In this document: positions 5,561-12,918 of the stretch, piece by piece
Layout: every line of letters begins with the position of its first letter
Numbering within the stretch: position 1 is the stretch's first letter
Assembly: GCA_018991295.1 (NCBI GenBank)
Contig: JAGKSZ010000114.1
Span: 1 to 19,221, forward strand
DNA from: Porphyrobacter sp.
GTDB taxonomy: Bacteria > Pseudomonadota > Alphaproteobacteria > Sphingomonadales > Sphingomonadaceae
Length of the DNA: 19,221 nucleotides
Direction of reading: 5' to 3'
The notes under the pieces: generated by a model
What the model saw: only the letters and a program-made list of their open reading frames with translations
Told to the model about the DNA's origin: nothing
Databases searched by the model: none
Translations under genes and position numbers: made by a program

Positions 5561-6966
5561 GCCTGCCGCGCCGCGTCGAGCCGCGCCAGTTTCGCTGCGA
5601 AGGCCCCCCAGTCGTCGTCGCGATCGATCGCCGCCCAGATCGCCTCGACCTCGTCGATCAGCAGTTCTTCGGGAGACACCGCCTGGAAGACCTGCGCCTC
5701 CAGCCGCTCGGGTCGATCCGGCGCATGTTCGAACAGGACGGCGCGGAAGGCGTCGAACGTCCGCCCCTGGTAAAGCCGCCCGCGCGGCCCGGCGAGGGCC
5801 CGGCCGGCGCTGGAAAACCCGGCGAACCAGTCGAAGAACAGAGGCTCCCAGCGCAGCCCCTCGCCGCCCTCGCGCAGCAGCGCCAGCGCGCTGTCGACCA
5901 GCGCCTGGTCCGCCTCCGCGCCCGCCGACAGGACGCCGAAGCGGCGCAGGAAGGCTTCCCGCAGCGCCGTGATGTAGGCGGGCCCGAACCCGTTCAGGGT
6001 CTCCGTCAGCGCGTCCACCGGCGCCAGCGGCCGCAGCGCCCCGGCGAACTGGGTCAGGGCCCAGAACACCGCTTCGGGCTGGCGGGCGAAGGCGTACAGG
6101 CCGAACTGGTCGAAGTAGGCGGCGGTGAAGCCCGGCTCGTAGTGCGGCAGGAAACGCCAGGGCCCGTAGTCGAAACTCTCGCCGGTGACATTGAGATTGT
6201 CGGTGTTGAGCACGCCGTGGACGAAGCCGGCGGCGACCCAGGCCGCGGCGAGACGGGCCGCTGCGTCGCGCACCGCAGCGAGCAGACCGGGGACATCCCC
6301 CTCGACAACCTTAGGATGATAGAGACGGCGAACGTGCTCGACGAGCGCCTCCAGCATGTCCGTGCGCTGCAGATATGCCGCCCGCTGGAAGGTGCCGAAG
6401 CGGATGTGGCTGTGCGACAGGCGCACCAGCACGGCCGACCGCGTCGGCGACGGCTCGTCCCCGCGCTCCAGCGCCTCCCCCGTCTCGATCAGGCTGAAGG
6501 CGCGGCTGGTCGGAACACCGAGCACCTCCAGCATCTCCGCCGCCAGCACCTCGCGCACGCCGCCCTTCAGCGTCAGGCGCCCGTCGGCCCCGCGTGACCA
6601 GGGCGTCTGGCCGCTGCCCTTGGTGCCAAGATCCAGCAGCCGCCCCGCGCCATCGCGCATCTGGGCAAACAGGAACCCGCGCCCGTCCCCGATTTCGGGG
6701 TTGTACACGCGGAACTGATGCCCGTGATAACGCAGCGCCAGCGGCTGGGGCAGGTTGCCTTCGAGCGGCTGGAAACGCCCGAAATGCCGCAGCCATTGCG
6801 CGTCCGTCAGCTCTGCCAGCCCCACGCTTGCAGCCGCATGGTCGGCCCGAAAGCGCAGCCGCGTTTCCGGAAAGTCCGCCGGCTCGACCACATCGCCCAG
6901 CCATTCGGCCAGCGCAGCAATCGCCGGATCGGGGTGATAGGTGACAGGATCATCTCGATGTTGCAT
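5518..6966 (-). CDS. selO: Protein adenylyltransferase SelO; mosaic reading frame
   Basis: SelO is a pseudokinase-fold enzyme that transfers AMP from ATP to Ser, Thr or Tyr of target proteins. From the ATG at 6964-6966 the product has 482 residues, normal for the shorter alphaproteobacterial form. Landmarks are LALRYHGHQF (77-86), the nucleotide-binding DLGTKGSGQTPWSR (112-125), SHSHIRFGTF (184-193), the metal-binding NTDNLN (254-259) and the following DYGPW with D266. I see no Cys, so the C-terminal redox Cys/Sec of other SelO proteins is absent. Codon use is split: by hand count, Asp, Glu, His and Phe codons end in A or T at 17 of 29 sites in residues 1-124 but at only 2 of 28 in residues 125-270. 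The first part matches the genes to the right and the rest matches the genes to the left. In-frame starts upstream (for example 6978) are possible. Confidence 0.93.
   Translation of the reverse strand: MQHRDDPVTYHPDPAIAALAEWLGDVVEPADFPETRLRFRADHAAASVGLAELTDAQWLRHFGRFQPLEGNLPQPLALRYHGHQFRVYNPEIGDGRGFLFAQMRDGAGRLLDLGTKGSGQTPWSRGADGRLTLKGGVREVLAAEMLEVLGVPTSRAFSLIETGEALERGDEPSPTRSAVLVRLSHSHIRFGTFQRAAYLQRTDMLEALVEHVRRLYHPKVVEGDVPGLLAAVRDAAARLAAAWVAAGFVHGVLNTDNLNVTGESFDYGPWRFLPHYEPGFTAAYFDQFGLYAFARQPEAVFWALTQFAGALRPLAPVDALTETLNGFGPAYITALREAFLRRFGVLSAGAEADQALVDSALALLREGGEGLRWEPLFFDWFAGFSSAGRALAGPRGRLYQGRTFDAFRAVLFEHAPDRPERLEAQVFQAVSPEELLIDEVEAIWAAIDRDDDWGAFAAKLARLDAARQAYAFAPAPRQRSEQ
6590..6640. other. 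Compositional breakpoint inside selO (candidate chimeric junction)
   Basis: Codon choice in selO changes within residues 112-127. On the right side GAT, CTT and TCA codons still occur (residues 112, 113 and 124); on the left side nearly every codon ends in G or C. The point lies in the most conserved SelO segment, where two unrelated genomes would share the longest near-identical DNA. The flanks agree: genes at 1-5560 use GAG/GAC, while genes from 7055 on use GAA/GAT freely. The position is an estimate by eye, good to a few tens of bases. Confidence 0.65.
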
Positions 6967-7054
6967 GGCCTCGCGCATCCCGCGATAGTGGGGGCAAGCA
7001 AGGCCGGGCGCAAGGCGCGCTGGCTGCACAGGATCAAAGGGACGCCGCTCGCAC

Positions 7055-7921
7055 ATGGCCGCAGCATATGAAGACCGCTTCTGGACCAGCAGTGACGGGC
7101 TGAACCTGCATTACCGCAATTACCCCGGCCCCGATGATGGCACCCGGCTGCCGGTGCTGTGCATGCATGGCCTCACCCGCAACGCCCGCGATTTCGCATC
7201 GCTGGCCGAGGCGCTGGCGCCCACCCGCCGGGTGATCGTGCCGGAAATGCGCGGCCGTGGGATGAGCGATTACGCGCCGGATTCGGACTCCTATTCGCCG
7301 CTCACCTATGTGCAGGATGTGGAAAAGCTGCTGGCCGAGCAGGGCATCGAACGCTTCGTGGTGATCGGCACTTCGATGGGCGGGCTGATGACCATGCTGA
7401 TGGCGGCGGCCAAGCCGGGGCGCATGGCAGCGGTGGTGATGAACGATATCGGCCCCGAAGTGCAGGCCGATGGCCTTTCGCGCATTTCGGGCTATGTCGG
7501 GCAGGGGCGCAGCTATCCCACCTGGGTCCACGCCGCACGCGGCCTTGCCGAAGCGCACGGCGCGGCCTTTCCGGGTTATGATCTAGATCAGTGGCTGGAA
7601 ATGGCCAAGCGCACCATGGTCGTCAGCCAGAGCGGGCGGATCGTGTTCGATTACGACATGGCAATTGCCGAGCCCTTCGCCAAACCAGGCAATGCCGCGC
7701 CGCCCAACCTGTGGCTCGCCTTCGAGGCGCTGGCAGGCGTGCCGATGCTGCTGGTGCGCGGGGGGCTTTCGGACCTGCTCAGCGCCGAAACCGTCACCCA
7801 GATGGGCGCACGCAACCCGGCGATGCGCACCGTCACCGTGCCCGGTGTGGGCCACGCGCCGACGCTCGACGAGCCCGAAGTGCGCGCTGCGATCCACGCC
7901 CTGCTGGACGCTGCCGAGTGA
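7055..7921 (+). CDS. Alpha/beta hydrolase
   Basis: A 288-residue cytoplasmic hydrolase with a complete alpha/beta fold. The oxyanion-hole strand is VLCMHGLTRN (residues 35-44), the nucleophile elbow is G-T-S-M-G with Ser107, the acid is probably Asp240 in GGLSDLL, and the base is His267 in GVGHAPTLDEP. A cap region lies at about 125-190. The substrate cannot be assigned; relatives include lipases, esterases and haloalkane-dehalogenase-like enzymes. The start is the ATG at 7055, with AAAGGGA about a dozen bases upstream. It is divergent from selO (88 bp apart) and overlaps the glycosyltransferase start by 4 bp (GTGA), so the two are co-translated. Codon use differs from genes left of 6590. Confidence 0.93.
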   Translation: MAAAYEDRFWTSSDGLNLHYRNYPGPDDGTRLPVLCMHGLTRNARDFASLAEALAPTRRVIVPEMRGRGMSDYAPDSDSYSPLTYVQDVEKLLAEQGIERFVVIGTSMGGLMTMLMAAAKPGRMAAVVMNDIGPEVQADGLSRISGYVGQGRSYPTWVHAARGLAEAHGAAFPGYDLDQWLEMAKRTMVVSQSGRIVFDYDMAIAEPFAKPGNAAPPNLWLAFEALAGVPMLLVRGGLSDLLSAETVTQMGARNPAMRTVTVPGVGHAPTLDEPEVRAAIHALLDAAE

Positions 7922-9060
7922 CCACGACGGCGCGAACGGGCGTGCCGCGCATTCTCCACCTCCATTCGACCTTTGCAGCAGGCGGCAAGGAAGTGCGCGC
8001 CGTGCGGCTGATGAATGCATGGGGTGCGCGCGCGGCGCACAGCATCGTTTCGGCTCAGCCCGAAGCGATGGCGGCAGCCGCGCTGATCGAGACGCACGTG
8101 CCGGTCGATTATCCGCAGGCCTTCCCCGCATTGACGGGCAAGCCGACCCCGGCCCGGCTCAAGGCGCTGGCGCGGGCGATGCAGGGCTATGACCTGGTGT
8201 GCACCTATAACTGGGGCGCGATGGATGCGGTGATGGCGCACCGCCTGTTTGCCGATGCGCTGGGCCTGCCCCCGCTGGTCCATCACGAGGATGGCTTCAA
8301 CGAGGACGAGGCGGTGCGCCTCAGCCCCAAGCGCAATCTTTATCGCCGGGTGGGGCTGGTGCGGGCGGCGGCGCTGATCGTGCCTTCGCGCCTGCTGGAA
8401 AAGATCGCCCGCGAGGTTTGGCGCCAGCCGCCCGAACGTCTCCGGCGCATCCCCAACGGGATCGATACGGCCGCCTTTGCCGTGCCGCCTGATCGGCAAG
8501 CCCTGCCACTAGCGAAGGACGAAGGCACCTTGTGGGTCGGCACGCTGGCGGGCCTGCGCGCGGTCAAGCGGCTGCCTGATCTGGTCGCCGCTTTTGCAAG
8601 CCTGCCTGCCAACTGGCAGCTGGTGATCTGCGGTGAGGGGCCGGAGCGCAGCGCGATCCTGACCGAGGCCGAGGCGCTCGGCATTGCTTGGCGCGTCCAC
8701 CTGCCCGGCGCGGTTGATCCGGCCCGCGTGGCCCGCCTGTTCGATATCTTCGCGCTGTCTTCTGCCTCCGAACAATTCCCGCTTTCGGTGGTCGAGGCGA
8801 TGGCGGCGGGCCTGCCGGTGGCGGCGACCGATGTGGGGGATATCCGCCACATCCTTGCGCCTGAAAACGCCGCGCTGCTGACTGCGCCGAATGATCCGCA
8901 CGCTCTGGGCGAGGTGTTGGCGCGGCTTGCCGATGATCCGGCCCTGCGCGCGCGGCTCGGGGCCGAAAACGCCGCCCGCGCCGGGGCGCAGTTCGACTTT
9001 GCGATGATGCGCGCCGCCTATGAAGACATCTACGCCGCCGCCATGGGCCGCGCCTTCTGA
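7918..9060 (+). CDS. Glycosyltransferase, GT4-like (GT-B fold)
   Basis: From a GTG at 7918-7920, which overlaps the hydrolase stop as GTGA, the product has 380 residues. The N-terminal acceptor-side domain begins RILHLHSTFAAGGKEVRAV with the glycine-rich loop of GT-B enzymes. The C-terminal donor-binding domain has PNGIDTAAF, then the E-x7-E pair E285 and E293 in SEQFPLSVVEAMAAG, which holds the nucleotide sugar, and PVAATDVGDIRHIL. It presumably adds a sugar to a lipid-linked or cell-surface glycan at the inner face of the membrane; donor and acceptor are unknown. A longer in-frame opening upstream runs through the hydrolase gene in another frame and is not real. Confidence 0.92.
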   Translation: MTTTARTGVPRILHLHSTFAAGGKEVRAVRLMNAWGARAAHSIVSAQPEAMAAAALIETHVPVDYPQAFPALTGKPTPARLKALARAMQGYDLVCTYNWGAMDAVMAHRLFADALGLPPLVHHEDGFNEDEAVRLSPKRNLYRRVGLVRAAALIVPSRLLEKIAREVWRQPPERLRRIPNGIDTAAFAVPPDRQALPLAKDEGTLWVGTLAGLRAVKRLPDLVAAFASLPANWQLVICGEGPERSAILTEAEALGIAWRVHLPGAVDPARVARLFDIFALSSASEQFPLSVVEAMAAGLPVAATDVGDIRHILAPENAALLTAPNDPHALGEVLARLADDPALRARLGAENAARAGAQFDFAMMRAAYEDIYAAAMGRAF

Positions 9061-9106
9061 ACCCTTGCGCTTCATCCCCCGTTCAATCGCCGCTTTGCAT
9101 GGGCAA

Positions 9107-9128
9107 GGCCATCTCCCCCGGCATGGCC
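9107..9128. other. Short inverted repeat after the glycosyltransferase gene
   Basis: GGCCAT (9107-9112) and ATGGCC (9123-9128) flank a 10-nt C-rich loop, 47 bp after the glycosyltransferase stop. It could help end transcription or stabilise the 3' end, but there is no T-run. The rest of the 143-bp gap (9061-9203) shows no gene; the ribosome site of the next gene, AAAGG at 9193-9197, is at its end. Confidence 0.25.
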
Positions 9129-9203
9129 GCCGCTGCCATTGCACCGCGGGCTCCACCTGCCTAAAGAGCGCGCAACTGTTTCAAGGATATCCAAAGGCCC
9201 ATC

Positions 9204-10001
9204 ATGGCGCGCACGCCCCCCAGCACTCCCGAAATCCCCGGCCCCTCGCGCGAGGACGAAGTCCTGATCCGTGAGATCGACGAGGCGGTGCGCGAGGATG
9301 AACTCTACACCTTCATGCGCGTCCACGGCACCAAGGTGCTGGGCGCGATCCTGCTCGGCGTGGCCGGGCTGGGCGGCTATCTGGTGTGGCAGCACTATGC
9401 CGAACAGGCACTTGAAGCGCAGTCCGAAGCGGTTGTTTCTGCGATGGATTATGCCCAGCAGCGCGATTTCGGCACGGCCTCGGAAAAGGTCAATTCGCTG
9501 CTGGCCGAAGGCAATTCCCCCGGTGCACGGGCGGCGGCGCGGTTCATTCAGGCAGGCGCGGCGCTGGAAAGCGGCGATAGCGCCAAGGCCGCCGGGATCT
9601 ACAAGGCCATCGCCGCCGATGCCGATGCCCCCCCGGCGCTGCGCGATCTGGCCCGCATCCGCGAAGTTTCGATCAATTTCGATTCCATGAAGCCTGCCGA
9701 TGTGATCGCCCAGCTTTCGCCCATCGCCCAGCCCGGCAATGCCTTTTTTGGCTCTGCGGGCGAATTGGTGGCGATGGCGCACCTTGAAGCGGGCAACCGC
9801 GCTGCGGCGGGCAAGCTGTTTGCGGCCATTTCCAAGGATGAAAGCCAGCCCGAAACGCTGCGCAGCCGCGCGCGTCAGATGGCCGGGCTGATGGGGGTGG
9901 ATGCGGTTGTCGATGTAAAGAAGCTGCTCAAGGACGAAGGGGTTGCGTCCGATGATGCCGCAGGCGAAGGCGCAGCACCGCTGCCCGCTTCTGCCGAATA
10001 A
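9204..10001 (+). CDS. YfgM-like TPR membrane protein
   Basis: This 265-residue protein has an N-terminal cytoplasmic stretch of ~43 residues, one transmembrane helix (about 44-62, KVLGAILLGVAGLGGYLVW) and a periplasmic helical domain of TPR-like repeats, matching the YfgM/TPR_21 family. The tail is Ala/Glu/Asp-rich and low in complexity. In E. coli YfgM sits at the SecYEG translocon with the chaperone PpiD and helps periplasmic or outer-membrane clients; here that role is inferred from family and neighbour. The ATG at 9204 is well placed after AAAGG. bamB follows 24 bp later on the same strand, the same pair order as yfgM-bamB in E. coli. Confidence 0.88.
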   Translation: MARTPPSTPEIPGPSREDEVLIREIDEAVREDELYTFMRVHGTKVLGAILLGVAGLGGYLVWQHYAEQALEAQSEAVVSAMDYAQQRDFGTASEKVNSLLAEGNSPGARAAARFIQAGAALESGDSAKAAGIYKAIAADADAPPALRDLARIREVSINFDSMKPADVIAQLSPIAQPGNAFFGSAGELVAMAHLEAGNRAAAGKLFAAISKDESQPETLRSRARQMAGLMGVDAVVDVKKLLKDEGVASDDAAGEGAAPLPASAE

Positions 10002-10025
10002 TTCAGGGATGGGAAGTTCAGGCTC

Positions 10026-11372
10026 ATGACGAATTCGAAAATCCTGCGCGCGGCGCTGCTCGCCGGTGTGCTGGCGGCAGGCCTGACCGGCTGCAAGGGC
10101 GGGCTGTTTGGCGGCGGCAAGGACAAGACCACGCCGACCGTGGGCAACCGCGTGCCGATCCTGTCGCGCATTGAAAGCGGGGCCGAGGTCGATCCGGCGC
10201 TGGCCGCGATTTCGGTGGTTCTGCCGCCGCAGCGCGCCAACACCGAATGGGCGCAGGCAGGCGGCGCTGCCGGCAAATCCTACGGGCACCTGGCGCTCTC
10301 TGAAAATCCGGCCAAGATCTGGACCGCGCGGGTTGCCGGATCGACCAACCGGATGCGCCTTGCCGCCGCGCCCGTGATCGGCGGGGGCAAGCTGTTTGCC
10401 GAAGGCACTGACGGGGTCATCACCGCCTTCGACAAGAACACCGGGGCCAAGCTGTGGAGCCGCAGCGATGCCGACATCACCAAGAATCAGGCCCCTTCGG
10501 CTTTCGGCGGCGGGGTCAGCTATGAGGCGGGCAAGCTCTACGCCACCAACGGCGTGGGCGATGTGAAGGCGCTCAATGCCGAAACGGGCGAAGTGCTGTG
10601 GAAGGTCAAGCCCGCTGGCCCCTTGCGCGGCAGCCCCACCATCGCCTTTGGCCAGCTGTTCGTGATGACGCAGGACAACCAGCTGATCGCGCTCAATATT
10701 GCTGATGGCTCGCTGGTGTGGGACGAAAGCGGATCGAACACCCAATCGGGCGTGTTCGGCGTGGCTGCGCCTGCCGCCGGGCAGGGCACGATCGTGGCGG
10801 GCTATTCCAGCGGCGAGCTGACGGCCTACCGCTATGAAAATGGCCGCAGCCTGTGGTCGGACGCGCTGGCGCGCACCAATATCTCGACCACGGTCGGCTC
10901 GATCACCGATATTGATGCCGATCCGATCATCGATTCGGGCCGCGTCTATGCGCTGGGTCAGGGCGGGCGCATGGCGGCCTATGAACTGGTCACCGGCCAG
11001 CGCATCTGGGAATTGAACCTCGCCGGGATTTCCACCCCCGCGATTGCGGGCGAATGGATCTTCACCCTCACCGATGATGCGCGCCTGCTGGCGATTGCGC
11101 GTTCGTCAGGCCGGGTGCGCTGGATCACGCAGCTCCAGCGTTTCAAGGACGAAAAGGACAAGGAAGGCCCGATCTTCTGGACCGGCCCGGTGCTGGCTGG
11201 CGGCCATCTGTGGGTCGCCAGCTCGCGCGGCGAGGTGTGGAAGGTGAGCGCCGGTGAGGGTTCGGCAACGCTGTTTGCCAAGCTCGATCAGCCGGTCAGC
11301 CTTGCACCTGTGGTGGCTGACGGGGTGCTGTATCTGTTGGATGACAGCGGCACGATCCACGCCTGGAAGTGA
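10026..11372 (+). CDS. bamB: Outer-membrane assembly lipoprotein BamB
   Basis: BamB is a lipoprotein of the BAM complex that helps BamA insert beta-barrel proteins into the outer membrane. The 448-residue product starts with a lipoprotein signal peptide; the lipobox is L-T-G-C with Cys23 as the lipidated residue. The mature part is a beta-propeller of PQQ-like repeats, seen in repeated units such as GVITAFDKNTGAKLWSR, DVKALNAETGEVLWKV and LIALNIADGSLVWDE. Residues between Cys23 and ~50 are a Gly/Lys-rich linker. It follows the YfgM-like gene by 24 bp and probably shares its operon. The GTPase gene der, the usual next gene in E. coli and many proteobacteria, is not downstream here. Confidence 0.93.
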   Translation: MTNSKILRAALLAGVLAAGLTGCKGGLFGGGKDKTTPTVGNRVPILSRIESGAEVDPALAAISVVLPPQRANTEWAQAGGAAGKSYGHLALSENPAKIWTARVAGSTNRMRLAAAPVIGGGKLFAEGTDGVITAFDKNTGAKLWSRSDADITKNQAPSAFGGGVSYEAGKLYATNGVGDVKALNAETGEVLWKVKPAGPLRGSPTIAFGQLFVMTQDNQLIALNIADGSLVWDESGSNTQSGVFGVAAPAAGQGTIVAGYSSGELTAYRYENGRSLWSDALARTNISTTVGSITDIDADPIIDSGRVYALGQGGRMAAYELVTGQRIWELNLAGISTPAIAGEWIFTLTDDARLLAIARSSGRVRWITQLQRFKDEKDKEGPIFWTGPVLAGGHLWVASSRGEVWKVSAGEGSATLFAKLDQPVSLAPVVADGVLYLLDDSGTIHAWK

Positions 11373-11379
11373 TTTCCAA

Positions 11380-11414
11380 CCGGGGTTTGCGCGCCGATAA
11401 GGTGCAGACCCCGG
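11380..11414 (+). terminator. Weak stem-loop after bamB
   Basis: CCGGGGT (11380-11386) and ACCCCGG (11408-11414) form a 7-bp perfect stem with a 21-nt loop, starting 8 bp after the bamB stop. There is no T-run after it and the loop is long, so an intrinsic terminator is doubtful; it may protect the message end. It lies just before the three 11-bp tandem repeats. Confidence 0.3.
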
Positions 11415-11417
11415 CTT

Positions 11418-11450
11418 GACCCCCCTCAGACCCCCGTCAGACCCCCTTCA
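11418..11450. repeat. Three tandem 11-bp repeats
   Basis: Three head-to-tail copies of GACCCCCNTCA at 11418-11428, 11429-11439 and 11440-11450; only the eighth base changes (C, G, T). They lie in the 138-bp gap between bamB and the ICMT-like gene, about 60 bp before the latter's start. Eleven bases is close to one DNA turn, so a protein reading each copy would sit on one face of the helix. No function is known to me. Confidence 0.75.
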
Positions 11451-11510
11451 GGGCGGGTTGGCGGGCGTCTTGCCGGGCTGTTAACCCTTTGTGTGTAGGG
11501 CGGAGCGGTG

Positions 11511-12914
11511 ATGATTCCGCGCGCCGCACCTTCTCCAACCGCGCTTCCGCGCAGCGATGTTTCGACCGGTGTCGGGCTGGCCGGGCTGGCTGGCCTTGTG
11601 CTGTGGATCGCCTTTTGCCGCGCCTATCCACAGATTGCCGCAATGCTTGGCCTTGGCGGGCCACTGGCGGCAGAAAGAGGCGTCCTTTCAGGCCCTTATG
11701 CGGCGCTTGCGGCGATGCTTTTCACCGCGCTGCCGATGGCGGCATGGTCCATTCTGGTCGACAAGGTGCACCTGCGCCCCTCGACCGGCATCGACTGGCG
11801 CTGCAAGCGCCCTCTGCCCGAAGTCATGCCCGTGGCGGTCATAAAGCTGGTCGGCCTGTGGGCGACATGGGCGCTGCTGGCCGCCTTCTATGCCACCGCC
11901 CGGTGGTACTGGACCGGCAATTACCTGTTTTCGATGGAAGTGCTGAGCTTTGCCATCTTCCCGCTCGTAACCCTTTCGGTTCCCTATGTAATCTGGCTCG
12001 ACCGCTACCTTGTGGAGCCGCGTGACGGATGTTTCCATTTCGGCGCCTTCGTGGCAGGAGGCGGGGTGGCCGGGCGCGATCAGTGGGACGGCGCGGCAAT
12101 CGCCAAGCACTGGCGGGCCTGGGCGATCAAGGGCTTTTTCGGGGCCTTCATGATCTCGATCCTGCCGCCGGGATTTGCGCAAGTGGTGGAAGCATCGCCA
12201 TCGCAACTCATTGGCAATCCTGTCGAATTCGTGATGCTGCTGGTGACGCTGCTGTTCCTTGTCGATGTGCAGATCGGCACGGTGGGCTACCTTCTTACGC
12301 TGCGCCCGCTCGATTCGCACATCCGTTCGGGCAACCCCTTCCTTGCCGGCTGGCTGGCGGCGCTGGTGTGCTATCCGCCGTTTGTGTGGGGGATCATCGG
12401 GCCCAATGACCAGATCCTGAGCTATGAATATGCAACGCCCGGCTGGGCGCACTGGTTTGCGGGGAACGCCGCCCTGCTGTGGGGCTGGGGCGCGCTGCTG
12501 GTGTTCCTCACCGGCATCTATGCCTGGGCCACGGTTGTGTTTGGCGTGCGCTTTTCCAACCTCACCTATCGCGGCGTGCTGACCAATGGCCCCTATCGCT
12601 ACACCCGCCACCCGGCGTATCTGTCGAAAAACCTGTTCTGGTGGGCGAGCGTTCTGCCCTTCATGGTGACGGGTGAGGGCTGGCTGGAGCCCTTGCGCAA
12701 TTGCATTTTCCTACTCGTCGTCAACGCCATATACTTCTGGCGCGCCAAGACGGAGGAAGCGCATCTGCTGGCGGAAGATGCCAAATACCGCGAATATCAC
12801 GCATGGATGGCAAGCCACGGGCTGATCACCGCCCCGCTGGAACGCTTGAAGCGCCGCCTGCTGGGCCAAAGCCCCGCCCGCGCAGAGCGCGAGCAGGCCA
12901 TGCCGGCCGAATAG
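11511..12914 (+). CDS. Large ICMT/PEMT-like integral membrane protein, probable methyltransferase
   Basis: A 467-residue protein with roughly ten transmembrane segments. The last ~120 residues carry the signature of the isoprenylcysteine carboxyl methyltransferase-like fold: GVLTNGPYRYTRHPAYLSKN, with the RHPxY motif that contacts S-adenosylmethionine, then the closing E-x-H-L and Y-R-E-Y-H-A-W. The first ~330 residues are extra membrane helices and loops that ordinary bacterial ICMT proteins (about 150-250 residues) lack. The overall size and C-terminal fold also recall sterol-reductase-type proteins, so methyltransferase activity is an inference. The ATG at 11511 is chosen over the adjacent GTG at 11508 because GGAG (11502-11505) is well spaced. 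It is convergent with gshA, 4 bp between stops. Confidence 0.8.
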   Translation: MIPRAAPSPTALPRSDVSTGVGLAGLAGLVLWIAFCRAYPQIAAMLGLGGPLAAERGVLSGPYAALAAMLFTALPMAAWSILVDKVHLRPSTGIDWRCKRPLPEVMPVAVIKLVGLWATWALLAAFYATARWYWTGNYLFSMEVLSFAIFPLVTLSVPYVIWLDRYLVEPRDGCFHFGAFVAGGGVAGRDQWDGAAIAKHWRAWAIKGFFGAFMISILPPGFAQVVEASPSQLIGNPVEFVMLLVTLLFLVDVQIGTVGYLLTLRPLDSHIRSGNPFLAGWLAALVCYPPFVWGIIGPNDQILSYEYATPGWAHWFAGNAALLWGWGALLVFLTGIYAWATVVFGVRFSNLTYRGVLTNGPYRYTRHPAYLSKNLFWWASVLPFMVTGEGWLEPLRNCIFLLVVNAIYFWRAKTEEAHLLAEDAKYREYHAWMASHGLITAPLERLKRRLLGQSPARAEREQAMPAE

Positions 12915-12918
12915 GCTG

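Noticed and set aside
5335..6597. Long + strand open frame (420 codons) antisense to selO
   Set aside because: It is rich in Arg, Gly and Pro with no domain, and mirrors the strongly supported SelO frame in GC-rich DNA.
6641..7054. Search for insertion-sequence ends, att sites or a tRNA that could explain the change of background
   Set aside because: No target duplication, terminal inverted repeats, integrase fragment or tRNA seen; the change falls inside an intact reading frame instead.
9072..10745. 557-codon minus-strand frame across the YfgM-like gene and bamB
   Set aside because: Both + strand genes have clear signal or membrane features and motifs; the antisense frame shows none.
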